Positions 47,968 through 58,860 of a stretch of 64,000 nucleotides of DNA are shown here, piece by piece. Within the stretch, counting starts at the first letter, position 1, and every line of letters begins with the position of its first letter. The notes beneath the pieces are model-generated. The model was not told the origin of the DNA. It made no database searches and was given only the letters and a program-made list of their open reading frames with translations. The DNA is from Diphasiastrum complanatum. Lineage: Eukaryota > Streptophyta > Lycopodiopsida > Lycopodiales > Lycopodiaceae. The translations under genes were made by a program, and so were the position numbers. The stretch is from positions 39,441,800 to 39,505,799 of the forward strand of contig CM055092.1 of NCBI GenBank assembly GCA_029204225.1, written 5' to 3'.

Positions 47968-49620
47968 TTACATTTCAATCAAAGGTGCTTGAGGCATATC
48001 CTCGAGCACTATAACCTCATCCATGGATCCCCTAGCAGGTTCATTCGTGGCACCTTCATGCTTGTAGGGCCTTGCACATGATAGCACAATTTCCAACATT
48101 TCATGCCGATACTGATGAATCACATTTGTTGATACCTCAGGACATTGGAACTGCAAAAAAAATTATCGAGTGTATGTATGTATTAGCCAATGTTTTAAAA
48201 TATATAAACTCACAAAGTTAACAATATACCATCAGGATATTGGAACATTGAAAAAAATACCTCACGCATACTAGCATCTGGAGGTTGCACCATATACCAA
48301 TCCAAGAACGATTTAAATTCCAGGTGAATACCATCCGCAGCTGAAAGCATCGTTTTGTTGCGAAGTCTGAGAAATCGCAGTGAAAAATTGTTAAATTATA
48401 ATTTAATATAATTCTAAACTACATGCCATCATGCAAATAAAATACGTAAAAAAATTCCTTTTACCTTTGCATCAACAACCTCTATGTCGATATTTACAAC
48501 CAACCCATCCGGCCTGGACAATAGCTCCACCATCCTTTTGTACATGGATTTAATCATGGAATGGGTGGCATGCAAAAAATTCATTGTCATGCACACAAGT
48601 GTGCAGCTTCCAGTCGAATCCACTTTCATGGATATGACGTGCACACTCCAATGTTTGCTGCTAGAAAGAGACAAGCAATGAATTACTAGAATCTATAAGA
48701 GTTTCCAAAAGAAAAATCTTATAGAAAATAGATATTGCAAGAAGAAACTATCTTACTTTGAATAGTATGGAATGATGAACATTGATGCCTCTTTGCTGGT
48801 GTGCTTGAAGAGTTTTCTGGCTTTTCTCTCTTTATTCAACAGATGCCCAAAAAATGGAGATACAACAAAAATCTCCTTTGTGACTGTATATGTATATTTA
48901 TGTACATAGTATGCACAAGCAAATTCAACTACTGTGTCTGAGATATATGAGGTCTTCTCTTTTAGCTCCCTACAATGCAGGTCTTTGATATGCATTGCAA
49001 AATTAATATCGTCTATACAAAACATAAACTCCCCTCCGAGATCATCTATTTTCTTGGCTATATACAGGTCAAAATCAATGTACCTCTCAGAATCAAAAAA
49101 TGTGTCTTCAGGTTCATTCGGAAGTCTGATGTGCAACTCTTTATCAGTTGCATCAACATCAGAAACAATCATGTCTACCACTGTATTTAGGTCATCATCA
49201 TGTATAGAAGGAGAATCGTGCAGTTGAAGATCAGGGGTCACGGGAGGACTCTCAACCAGTGGAATTGCGGATGTACTAGCCAGATCTTTTCTAATGGGAG
49301 GAGGTGAGGGTGAAGAGCTGGGAGACCTGGGCTTGGGTTGCGAACGCTTGGGCTGTGCTTGCTTTCTCTTTTTGTGGGGTGGGACATGCCCCCTTCAAGA
49401 GGAACTTGCCTCTGTGTGAATCCAAACTTAAAAATACTATCACAGGTGTTTCGAAGCCTCATGACAAGAAGCATGTCCTTGGGCATTAGTGTCACCCTCT
49501 TGCCATGAATGGAGCACAACATCGAACTCTCAAACAATTTTGTCTGGAAATCCTCGTATGCAGTATGGAGGGCCTCCAATGCAGTGATATTCGACGTCAT
49601 TGCATAGGGGAAGTGGGTGG
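47968..49620 (-). pseudogene. Gene b, copy 1: histone H3-like fold plus Ulp1-like (C48) protease
   Basis: 49610-49430 encodes a histone H3 fold: ITALEALHTAYEDF, LFESSMLCSIHGKRVTLMPK, then DMLLVMRLRN. By eye 23 of 44 aligned positions equal canonical H3 (helix 1 to the C-terminal helix), including the L-C pair. The H3 N-terminal tail is absent. After a one-base frameshift in a G5 run (about 49388-49392), a basic Ser/Pro linker follows (PHKKRKQAQPKRSQPKPRS), then 49240-48757 and, across an intron (48756-48658), 48657-48465, which resemble Ulp1/SENP: ELKEKTSYISDTVVEFA, IFVVSPFFGHLL and catalytic-type HWSVHVIS. The next exon (48367-48261) holds QQNDAFSCGWY, matching the Q-x5-C-G active site, but in a shifted frame. 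The last exon is 48150-47968. Ulp1 proteins cleave SUMO-like modifiers; the Asp of the triad is not evident. Confidence 0.72.
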
Positions 49621-50300
49621 TCATGTGGAACCACAAGTCTGTATACGCATGTGTGAAACTGCACGTCTGGATCAACACGTGTGGGATCCCACGTGGGGAC
49701 ACATGGCCGAATGGATCAGTGACATGTGTTCTTGCACGTATAGGCTTGCACGTGTGGTCACGTGGCCCAATCAGTACCTGACGTGTGGGACCTACACCTC
49801 TGTATCCGCACGTGTGAAACTTGCATGTGTGTCCACATGGTCCAACGGTTTAGTGACGTGTGTTTTGGCACGTGTGATCTTGCACGTGTGGGCATGTGGG
49901 CGAATGGCAGATTGACGCGTATTGTAGCATGTGTGGTCTCGCACGTGTGGACGGTTGTACTACCCGCCATAGATCTGATCCGCTGTTGGATCGACGAGTG
50001 TACGGCTTGGATTTTCTTGGTTTTAGCTATATAAATGTTGTTTGATCAGTTAAAACATTTCGCTAAGTTTTGGATTTTCACTCCCTGTATCTCGCAGTGT
50101 GTGAACAGTTCTATTTCTTTGCAATATTGCTACCACGTGAGAATCTTTTAGAGATTCTAGACGATCTAAGATCCCTCGCGTCGTTCCGATATCAGGTCAT
50201 TCGCCAATATTGCCATCACGCGAGGAAGTCCTGATTGTTTTCTGACTCCCTGCCACCCCGTGTTGTAGCGATAGTCGGCCATATTTGTCATACTTTCGAG
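49621..50300. promoter_or_regulatory. Divergent b/c intergenic region with G-box tandem array
   Basis: Four degenerate units of 57-75 bp (about 49700, 49759, 49834 and 49894 to 49950) repeat the pattern CACATGGCC-AAT-...-TGACGTGTG-...-TTGCACGTGTGG. Perfect CACGTG cores lie at 49676, 49690, 49749, 49759, 49809, 49869, 49883 and 49942, eight in 272 bp. CTATATAAATG at 50026 is a TATA candidate for gene c. Confidence 0.7.
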
Positions 50301-51686
50301 ATGGCCGCGTCATCCTCTAATACTTTTGATTTTGCTTTGCACGCCTTCCTCGTTGAATCCGGTGTTGGTAACTACATAGGTCGCTATAAGACGTATTTCA
50401 ATATGTCTCAACATAAATCATATTTTTCAGTGTTGTATAAGGAGTATTATGATAGTCTGAATCAGTCTATGTTTACCATGGATAATCTACAATTCATCCA
50501 TTTCCATGACCTAGTACTTGCCTTACCATCTTTAAAACAAAGCCACAACTGACAATTCACGAAAATCGTGAGTGATTTTAAACGTGTGGTCCATTGTGAC
50601 CAGCACAATCGATCATGTCGTTTCTTGCAGGAAGGCATGGGCTTTGTGTTTTATCTTTCTGCTCTTATTCCTGATGAGGCAAGAACTTCGAGGCTTAGCA
50701 TTGAGGGTGCCTCATCATCAACTGATTCAGTGATATTAGAGTCGGCTATTGTTGATGACGCCTTGGGTGCTGACGAGGAGGCAAGATTGGCTTCAATGTA
50801 CGACCCAGCTAAGTCTCGTGCATTGTCCATTTCTTCCTTATCTGACGTGAATTCATATGACAAAACTAAAACTCTCCTCGATTTGCCAGTGTATTACATG
50901 AATAGTGTCGCATACCTCTCACTGAATGATGTTGGAGATGTTCTTGATTTGAGGGAGGACGAAATATTATCAATTTTGTCTAATTTCATCAAAGAATTCG
51001 AGGACTTCATAGATCTCGACGGTGATTCTATGCGCTTCTATTGATTACAAAGACAGAGATGAATGGATGGATGGGATTGAAGCACTTTAGTCAATCATGT
51101 CTGAAAGCAGGGCATACCAAGCAAATTTGCCCGGTGAGGAGGAATTTCTGAAAATCCGCAGCAGATATGTGTCACAGTCTTCGGAAACTAGTCCATCCAG
51201 TGCTTCGACGACCATTGTTGCTGGTCATGATCTACATACTGCTGCACTTATTGAAGCTGATGAGCGTGATTTGGTAAGTAAATCTGGTTTTATCTTTATG
51301 AGATTTTTATTCAAATATAGTCATTTTGTTTTACAAGACATGTGACCTTTGCTCGTATTTTACAGGCTACTATTGAGGTGGATGCCTTTGCAACAAGGCA
51401 TGGATATTTGAGGGAAGGCCAGGGATCACGACAAAGGGATTCATCCCTGTCCAATTATTTGAAGTGCTTTGTAAATAAAGAGATTTGCATTCATCATAGC
51501 AAATTTTCTTCAAATGTTGCAACAATAATAATGGCAATTAAAGCATTATCCTATTTCTCGAACGGGCATAAATACCCTCCGAATACATATAAAATTATTT
51601 TTGTGAAGAGAGACATTGCCATAAAAGTATTTGGCTATGTAGCTGAGGAAGTTCCAAAAAGGTCTTTGACCACACAGCAAAGCTGA
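50301..51686 (+). pseudogene. Gene c: unknown protein, one clear intron
   Basis: No family recognised. The frame starts MAASSSNTFDFALHAFLVE and runs to 51044 with one in-frame TGA at 50550. It then shifts frame near 51042 (YKDRDEWMDGIEAL), has a TAG near 51088 and continues through SESRAYQANLPGEEEFLKI. A GTAAGT...TTTTACAG intron (51276-51365) joins ADERDL to ATIEVDAFATRHGYL in phase 0. The C-terminus includes SLSNYLKCFVNKEICIHH and KIIFVKRDIAIKVFGYV and ends at 51686. The acidic, Ser-rich middle is low complexity. It is transcribed away from gene b across the G-box array. I infer it belongs to the same element as a, b and d from proximity only. Confidence 0.5.
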
Positions 51687-51689
51687 TCA

Positions 51690-52240
51690 TTAAAGACAAA
51701 GAGAAACAATGATTTTGCCTTGCATTGTACTACACATGATGCGATATAATACATATACTTTTTTTGTCTGATATCATGAAATTTACTATGGGTTGAGTCT
51801 TGCATCAATATTATTTTCGTCTATAAATTTGCACGCCTTTCTGAATTTCTGATAATTTGTTGATCTAGTGATTCCTTGTGATAACCAAATACTCTCACTG
51901 TCGTAAGCTTTTGCAAAAAATGATGCATGATGTCGTAAAATGTGCTGCAATATTAGAGATACAAATATTGTCATATTAATCATTTTACCTTTAGCATATG
52001 TGCAATGAGATTAAAAATCGAAGAGTTAATTACATTAAAAAGAGATTTACCATATAATGTGTAATATGATCTTCACCCCAGGCATCTTTAACTGCATCCA
52101 CAAACTCAATTGTTGATTTCTCAATTAGTAGGACATCAATATCAGATAGTTTATCTCTTCTGAGCAATTTGACCATGTTGTCAAGCTTTGTCCAGACTTC
52201 AACTTTTTAATCCTCGTTGTTCCTTTTTCTTCAAAATCCT
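51690..52240. other. Interval with possible 3' end of gene d
   Basis: AT-rich with no firm homology. Short minus-strand frames could be terminal exons of gene d, but splice sites are not clear. Confidence 0.35.
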
Positions 52241-52259
52241 TTGTGGCATTGAGTACATC

Positions 52260-53600
52260 TATCCAAATTAAGTACTAGATTTTAGTTGGTTTTCCAGAAT
52301 GATTTGATAAGAAACGACGAGCTTTGGATCCTCCTATACTTGATTTGCATGGGATGTTTCCTGTTTTTCCTGAAAGCTTCTCGTCCTTTTGTATTTTAAC
52401 GTGTCCTTTATGAAGTCCCGCTTTTGATAAAACTTCTTCCAATTGAGCTATTGCCTTTTTGGCTAATGACTCTGGCTTAGTATTCCAAGCAAACCAAATA
52501 TGAAGTTATATCAATTTTTTGATAATTCTAACCTCTCCATGTAGTGTACAAATGTGAACATTTTTAAGCAGAATCGGTAATACTGGTTTCCAAGTCGGAT
52601 CTTCTATATCCCTTGAAACTCTCGTGCTCTTCGACATGTCATGTGTAGTTTTCATGCAATAGAGGCATGGATGTTTTGAATTTGCTCCATGTGAGACATT
52701 TAACATGCACTTCAACAACTTCAGGTCTCCGGCCAAATGCCATTCCACTTTAAAATCACCTATTCCAGGAACATTGAGTGGTGTGTCGCTCATATGATTC
52801 TTAATTATCTCTAAATATTCTGTTTTACTAGAAATCCAAAATAGAATGTCATGATCTTCTTTTAAAACCTATTTGAAACACAAAATCATGAACGATTTTA
52901 GGAGAATTGAACTCAGACCTATAATAACATAACAATATTAGTTTAAAACACAAAACCATTAATTCTTGAAATGAATTAGCTGCTAGTACTCAATAGAATA
53001 GATTTAAACCTGGAAAGCTGCCAACTACCAAATATTATTTTTGGACTGCACACTGAAATCAAGACTCTCCGAGTTTATCGTATTGCTTAATGCTCCATTC
53101 ATAATTGTAACACCAACCCTTTCCAGCTTTTGTCCCTTTATTACTTCTGATTCATCTAATTTGAGAACTAATATCAATTGTTTAAGACTTTATTTGTGAT
53201 TCCATAAAACTTTATAATAAATCTTAGTAAATGATTCAGATCTACAAACATATTGTTGGTAGAATCATATGACAAAGTGCCATGTTTTGAGTTATAAATT
53301 TCATTTATATGGTAAGGAATACCAATGATGTTTTGCAAATCCATGTTTAACACATCCCTCTCTAATTTGATTTCAAAGGGTCAGGGAATAGGAAATTTTT
53401 TTATATGTACTTGTCCAAATGCCTCTTTGATAATTTTAAACATTGTCTCATATGCATCCCTGCTAATACCAGAATAATCACATGCCCCTTGTATCAATTT
53501 TCGGTCAATGATCTTGCCGACTTCGCCCATAATCATGTCCTTGTCTTTCAGATTTTCATTGGTGACTAAAGCTGATCTGCAAAAGAAAAATAAGATTTAG
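52260..53600 (-). pseudogene. Gene d, transposase-like core
   Basis: Minus-strand segments in order: DMIMGEVGKIIDRKLIQGA to HIKKFPIP (about 53545-53390); FVDLNHLLRFIIKFYG, then LVLKLDESEVIKGQKLERVG (about 53270-53000); IGDFKVEWHLAGDLKLLKCM then NVSHGANSKHPCLYCMK (52793-52640); WKPVLPILLKNVHICTLHGE with RIIKKL (to about 52506), then the Lys-rich KPESLAKKAIAQLEEVLS. A catalytic-looking Asp strand, the GD-x-K-x-L block with a C-x2-C pair, and an H-containing helix resemble RNase-H-fold transposase-like proteins of dispersed eukaryotic elements, though I cannot name the superfamily. Stops and frame changes are present. A fragment recurs at 32863. Confidence 0.5.
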
Positions 53601-53959
53601 AAAAAAAAAAACAATTCACAACCATTGAGTGCTAGATGAAACAAAACACATGAATAGTTTAAAACATAATCTTACTTGAAAGCATATATTCTTTTTTTCC
53701 GTTGACCCCCACTTGTTGAAAGCTCATCAATACTTTTTAAAATAACTCTTTTTCGCTTATTGTTCAGTATTTTCTTCCGTAATGTGTTTACTTCTACATT
53801 TATTTGACAATATGAGGTACGCAATGTTTGTACAATTAGTTTCATATTGTCAGTTTCTTGGTTAGGTTTAATATAATATCTTGCAAACGAGAATTATCTA
53901 TCTTCAAGATTTCATTCTCTTCTTTTGTTTGCAAAAAAATAGTTTCTCTTTTTCGGTAG

Positions 53960-54400
53960 TCAGTAAGCAAACCATTCAACATATTTTCCAAACAATGGAT
54001 TTTTTTTCATTGAATTACTAATGCCATAACTTTTCAATCTTTCACAATAACCCAATAGATCATTGTGTCCTTCACACAAAAACAGTATGAGTTGTGTGAC
54101 CGATCTAAAATTTGGATGTTGCATTGAGCTTGGATCGATTGAATACAAACTTCCATCAACCCATAGATCACAATGTTTCCTATCTTCCGTCCTTTGGTGA
54201 GATGATAAGGTGGATCCTTTCATATTTTTTCTCGACAGTGGAGCATATTCTGTGGGAAGATCAATATGGAAATGATATTTAGACATCTTTTTGAAATGAC
54301 CTTGGCGCTCTTTTTGATCCATCACACTCCATGTTTCTTGCTTGATATGCAAAATCAATGCTTCGTAGTTATGAGCAAAATAAGCAAAATATTTTTTCAA
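53960..54400 (-). pseudogene. Gene d, probable N-terminal exon
   Basis: A 146-codon frame with YFAYFAHNYEALILHIKQE, KKMSKYHFHIDLPTEYAPLS, then HCDLWVDGSLYSIDP and LILFLCEGHNDLLGYCERL. No family recognised. Its position and strand upstream of the transposase-like core suggest it is the start of the same gene. A copia fragment begins about 320 bp further upstream. Confidence 0.4.
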
Positions 54401-54714
54401 TCGATAAGACTATTTTTCATTGATGTGAACGCTTTGAGTAGATGGAAAGAAAACTTTGATGTGCAATACGATTTGCATTTACATGAGAAGTTATGTTAGT
54501 TAATGGTAGAAAATAGAATCTTAAAGTATGGACCCCAGCGTTGCGGCTACCCAACTTCCAGTTAACTACATACGTTACTAGCGAGGTCAAGTCATCGGAG
54601 TTGTGCGGGAAGACCAAAAACTCGGTCAGAGTTTTAAAATCCGACGATTTTCTCTCTCTTATGTGGCATTTCTTAGACAGCCCTTTTGGGCCTTGGAACT
54701 CCTGTAATGGGCTG

Positions 54715-55139
54715 ATCCAATGATCCAAAAATCGGCCAGATCTAGTATGTGAAATAAAAAATCGGAATTGATCAAGTCTGAATACCTATATAGGGTTTTG
54801 ATCTACAAAAGATCCAATCTACAAAAGCAAAAAACTCGATTTTGGTGTAGAATCCCCTCTAACATACTCTAGTCTGATATCTTCACCAAATCATTGATAT
54901 ATCTGATTCCTCCTTCATAACCTGAAACACAAGCTCTGATACCATGTGAAAGATTTCAGATCATTAAGTTCCAATCCACCTGAAAGTTCTTTGGTTAGAA
55001 AGAGAAATACACTACCAATCTCACCAATGTAGGAAAAATCAGCATCTACACACAAAATGAGATGCAAAATCAAATAGAACTTGATCAAACTTGAATGAAA
55101 TGATAAAGTATTGTTGCTATCCATACAAAACCAACAAGC
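54715..55139 (-). mobile_element. Partial copia LTR and leader, minus strand
   Basis: The reverse complement matches the last roughly 185 bp of the 28725-29279 LTR, its PBS (TGGTATCAGAGC, about 54946) and leader. It ends at 55139 exactly where a plus-strand LTR of the same family begins. Confidence 0.8.
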
Positions 55140-57425
55140 TGTGAGAGATTTTAACTAGTTTAGTCATATTTTGGTAAATTGTCACTAAGAGGCCAAAACT
55201 CATTTTAGACTTAGAGATAAACTTTTTCAAGTTATGTTAGTTTAAAATACATTCAATTAACACTCTTTGAAAGTGTGGAAAAGTTGGTAGTCGAGTTTGA
55301 GAGAGATTCAAATTTGAACTCTGGGTACATTGGATCTAGACCCAAAAATAGTAGGGTTTACATTTTGGAGGGAAACCAAAGTGGCCAAATAGGGTTTGGA
55401 CACTCTATAAAAGGATGTTCTCTCGGCTGCATCTGCTGCTGTTCCCCCACTCTTGGATGGGCCGCTTTCCTATGCAGCATGTCGTCAACGTGACCCATGG
55501 TAGACTACGTCTCCGTGGCCTAACGAAAAGCATAAAAACAGTGATGATCCAACAACGACCTACTAGTATTGCAGTGTAAGCAACTGCTCTTCGATGATTT
55601 TAACGATGTTGACCGGCCTTTAGCAGCACAAGCTGAAGGCGCGCGTTCCTGCTTTGCTCCTTCAGCCTGTCGAGAGCCAATTTACTAACTCGTGGAGAGA
55701 CATATCTTCTTTCTTCTCTCTCTCATTTCATCATTATACACTCTATAAAAGGATGTAACTCGTGGAGAGACATCTTCTCTTTGGGTTCTACTACTCATTG
55801 GTGCACTATCTTGGTGTTATCTTGCAATCTTGTGTATAGAATGCTCATATATTACTATTTTCGGTTTCACAGGTGTGAAATATAGTAGGGTACTGTAATT
55901 GTACGGACAGCAAACATATTTTATATTTTGGTTCATGTTTGATCAATATCTCTTAGAGTTTGCATCTCATTTTGTATGTAGATGCTGATTTTTCTACATT
56001 GGTAGGATTGTTGATTTGCTCCTTATTGTAACCAAAGATCAGGGACATGGATTGGATCTTGAATGATCTGAAATCCTTCACATGGTATCAGAGCTATTGT
56101 GTTTCAGGTTATGAAAGGATCAGCCATCTTTAGCAAAGATTTGGAGGAGTTACCAATGCTAGAGCATGCTAGATTGATTTCTACTCAAAAATCAGCATTT
56201 TTGCATGTGCAGAATTGAGATTTTGTAGGTCAGAACTCAATATAGGGTTATATACTTGATCAATTCTAATTTCACACTTGTTTTACTGGATTTAAATGAT
56301 ATTTGGTGCATTATGAAGGTCTCATTGGAGTCTACAAGAAGATATATAAAGTTTTTCAAAATTGCATGTAGAATTTGAGATATTCAATTTTTTTGTGATT
56401 TTGTCAAAACCCTAATTTTGATTGGATCTCTAGTTTGTGAGGCTACTGAACTTCATTTGAGTGTGTTTTAATCTTAGTAAGTGGCAAGAATCATTAGATT
56501 GAGGATAGATCATAGGTTGATCAAGATTTCACTATTCTATGTGTTGATTTCCTAGTTAGAAGTGCTAGAAGAGATTTGAGAGGTTTCATATCTTTGTGAT
56601 ATCTTCTTGAGTTCATTTGTTGACATTCAAGAGAGTTCTTTGTGCATTGGAACAGGTTGAAAGAGAAGATCGGGTCACTTCAACATGGCTACAAGTGGAG
56701 GCTTTATGTTGGAGGGCAATGATAGGCTTACCTCAATCAACTATTCTACTTGGAAGGTGAGGATGGAGTCCTTATTGGAGATGAATGAGTTGATGGAGAT
56801 TGTTGCAAGTGTGGAGGAGAGGCCTCAAGCACCTCAAGATCAAGTGAGGTATGACAAGAGAGCAAAGAAAACTCTACACATGATTAAGATGAATGTTACC
56901 AATGAACTTCTCAAGGAGATTGGTAAGTGCACATCATCTTTGGAGGCTTGGGACTCTTTGAAGAAGCTTTATGAATCCAAGTCTATATCAAGAGTGCTTA
57001 CTCTTAGGAGGCAAATCTTTCAAAGTTTGCAAAAGAAAGAAGAGAGTACTCATGCCTTTGTTTTGAGGGTTAAAACATTCAATGATGAGTTAGAATGTAT
57101 TGATGAAAGCATTAAGGAGGTAGAACTTGTTCAAGTTATACTTAATGACTTGTTGGATGATCATGCTAATCTTGTTCAAAGTTTTGCTATTCAAAATACT
57201 TTGCCAAGTATTGTGGATTTGCAAGAGATCTTGATGAATGAGGAGTATAGCCTTCAATCAAGAGGAGGTGGATCTACATCGACATCTCATTATGAACAGG
57301 AGACTATATTCATCAAAGGCAAATTCAAGGGCAAAGGCAAAGGCAAGTGGTCTAAAGGGCAAGATCAAAGTGAGAATTCTTCTTTTGGAAAAAAGAAAGA
57401 TAAGTCAAAGTTGAAATGCTTAATC
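55140..57425 (+). mobile_element. Truncated copia: modified LTR, PBS, leader and gag
   Basis: The LTR runs 55140-56082 (TGTGAGAGATT to CCTTCACA) with PBS at 56083. It is enlarged by an insertion of about 269 bp (55418-55686) and a duplicated TATAAAAGGATGT block. Gag follows at 56685. Homology is lost just inside the zinc knuckle (KLKC) near 57425. Confidence 0.85.
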
Positions 57426-57539
57426 TATAAATGTTTCTTCAGACAACATGTAAAAATGCTATTGGATGTTGAGCCCTGCCCTTCCAGCTCATCACTGCCC
57501 CAAAATATTGAAAATGAATATGATAGATGGTTGAAATGA
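56685..57539 (+). pseudogene. Copia gag, C-terminally truncated
   Basis: The frame opens MATSGGFMLEGNDRLTSINY, with NYSTWKVRMESLLEMNELM, QVRYDKRAKKTLHMIKMNVT and LKKLYESKSISRVLTLRRQI, the UBN2-type capsid. It continues through NTLPSIVDLQEILMNEEYSL into a basic Lys/Gly tail. At residue 240 or so the CCHC knuckle begins, then the frame runs into unrelated sequence and stops at 57539. This is the longest uninterrupted gag in the window. Confidence 0.88.
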
Positions 57540-57730
57540 GAAAATCGATGTAGCTTTAATGTAAATGAGTTGTCTAATCATGGTTTACATGATTAACTAG
57601 AGTTAACTAGTAGTGCCAAATAGTTCAGTGTTTCAAATTTTTGCCTACACATATTTTCAGATTCATGACTTTTTGCCTACACATACAGATTCATAGTTCA
57701 GTGTTTCAAATTTCTGCCTGCACATAACGA

Positions 57731-58802
57731 ATGGCGCCATCAAAGAAGTCGTGCTCCTCAATCGATTATGTGCTTCTCTTCAATGGAAAAGATGACAATG
57801 GATTATGGGTGCCAAGAAAATATTCAAAAAAACTCTTGAGTTCTGATGCATTCATCATCAAAAGGAACATTTTGAAAAATCAAAAAGACAAAACTATCAT
57901 TTCGATCTTATTGAAAGGCCAGAGTTTTGGATTTGAGAACATCATTAGGAGGAAAATCTATTTCTGAAATTTTAGTCCAACATTTATATATGCATTCAGA
58001 GATAAATGTGCAAGGATTCAACCAACAAGATCACAAAAAAAAAACAACTGTGAGTATTGATATATTACCATACTTTGATTTTTCTCATTCGTAATCATCT
58101 ATTGTTAAACTTGCCAATATGATCATTTTTCTCTTGCAGATTTATATCCATCCAATATAAATGAATGAGAGCCAAGTGGATCTCTTGCAAGTGTGTTAGA
58201 TGTAGTACACACCGATATTGGATAGTTGCAATATAGAGGTAGAACTACAAAAGATCTTGCTAATTGTGGAATCTTCTTTTATGAAACTATGTAAATTTCT
58301 GATATAAAAGGAGATTTCGGACAAATAATCCCAATTCCATTACCTAGTTTTGGAATTGATGAATGGGTTGCTCCAAATGCTGCAGTTTCATAATCATTTC
58401 ATTGCAAGCCATATAATGATGTGAAAAATTCATTAAAGATAAGCACGTGATCAAAAACAGTCCGATTAAGTTGGTTTATGTCTTTGAATATATTTGTGGA
58501 TTTCTTTTTCAAGTGTCAATGTACACAAAACCCCAATGATGTTTATATGCAAAAATTTATCAGATAGTTTATTATCTGAACTTATGGATGAAGGCTGGGA
58601 CAAAAAATCAGATGGAGATATAGAATGCAAAATTAAAATGTCTTCCATGTGCTTTCATTATCGAATAGAAAAGCAAATGTTGAGCTTATGCTTCCATTAT
58701 CAAAGATGGAAAAATACCAAAAGTCAATGGGTGCCACTCGATCAAGACTTGGAAGCCAGTTTACATTTTGAACAAAAAAATATAGAAATAATATACAATT
58801 AG
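57731..58802 (+). pseudogene. Gene a', copy 2 of the unknown family
   Basis: The first exon (from 57731) reads MAPSKKSCSSIDYVLLFNGK and YSKKLLSSDAFIIKRNIL, then after a frameshift near 57955 SISEILVQHLYMHSEINVQG, with donor GTGAGT near 58051. An acceptor TTGCAG at 58139 leads to SGSLASVLDVVHTDIG, ANCGIFFYET and EWVAPNAA. After a gap come LSELMDEGWDKKSDGDIEC, HYRIEKQMLSLCFHYQRW and WVPLDQDL. The order matches gene a at 46.5-47.5 kb. A minus-strand copia adjoins at 58.8 kb. Confidence 0.6.
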
Positions 58803-58860
58803 CTGATCTAATATGGGCACGGTTGAGCCAAAGGCTCGAATTGTCGTGTTGGAGGCAGGT

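Noticed and set aside
46490-54400. Endogenous giant-virus or Polinton insertion
   Set aside because: Histone and Ulp1-like genes occur in some viruses and Polintons, but spliceosomal introns and the absence of capsid, packaging ATPase and protein-primed polymerase genes argue against it.
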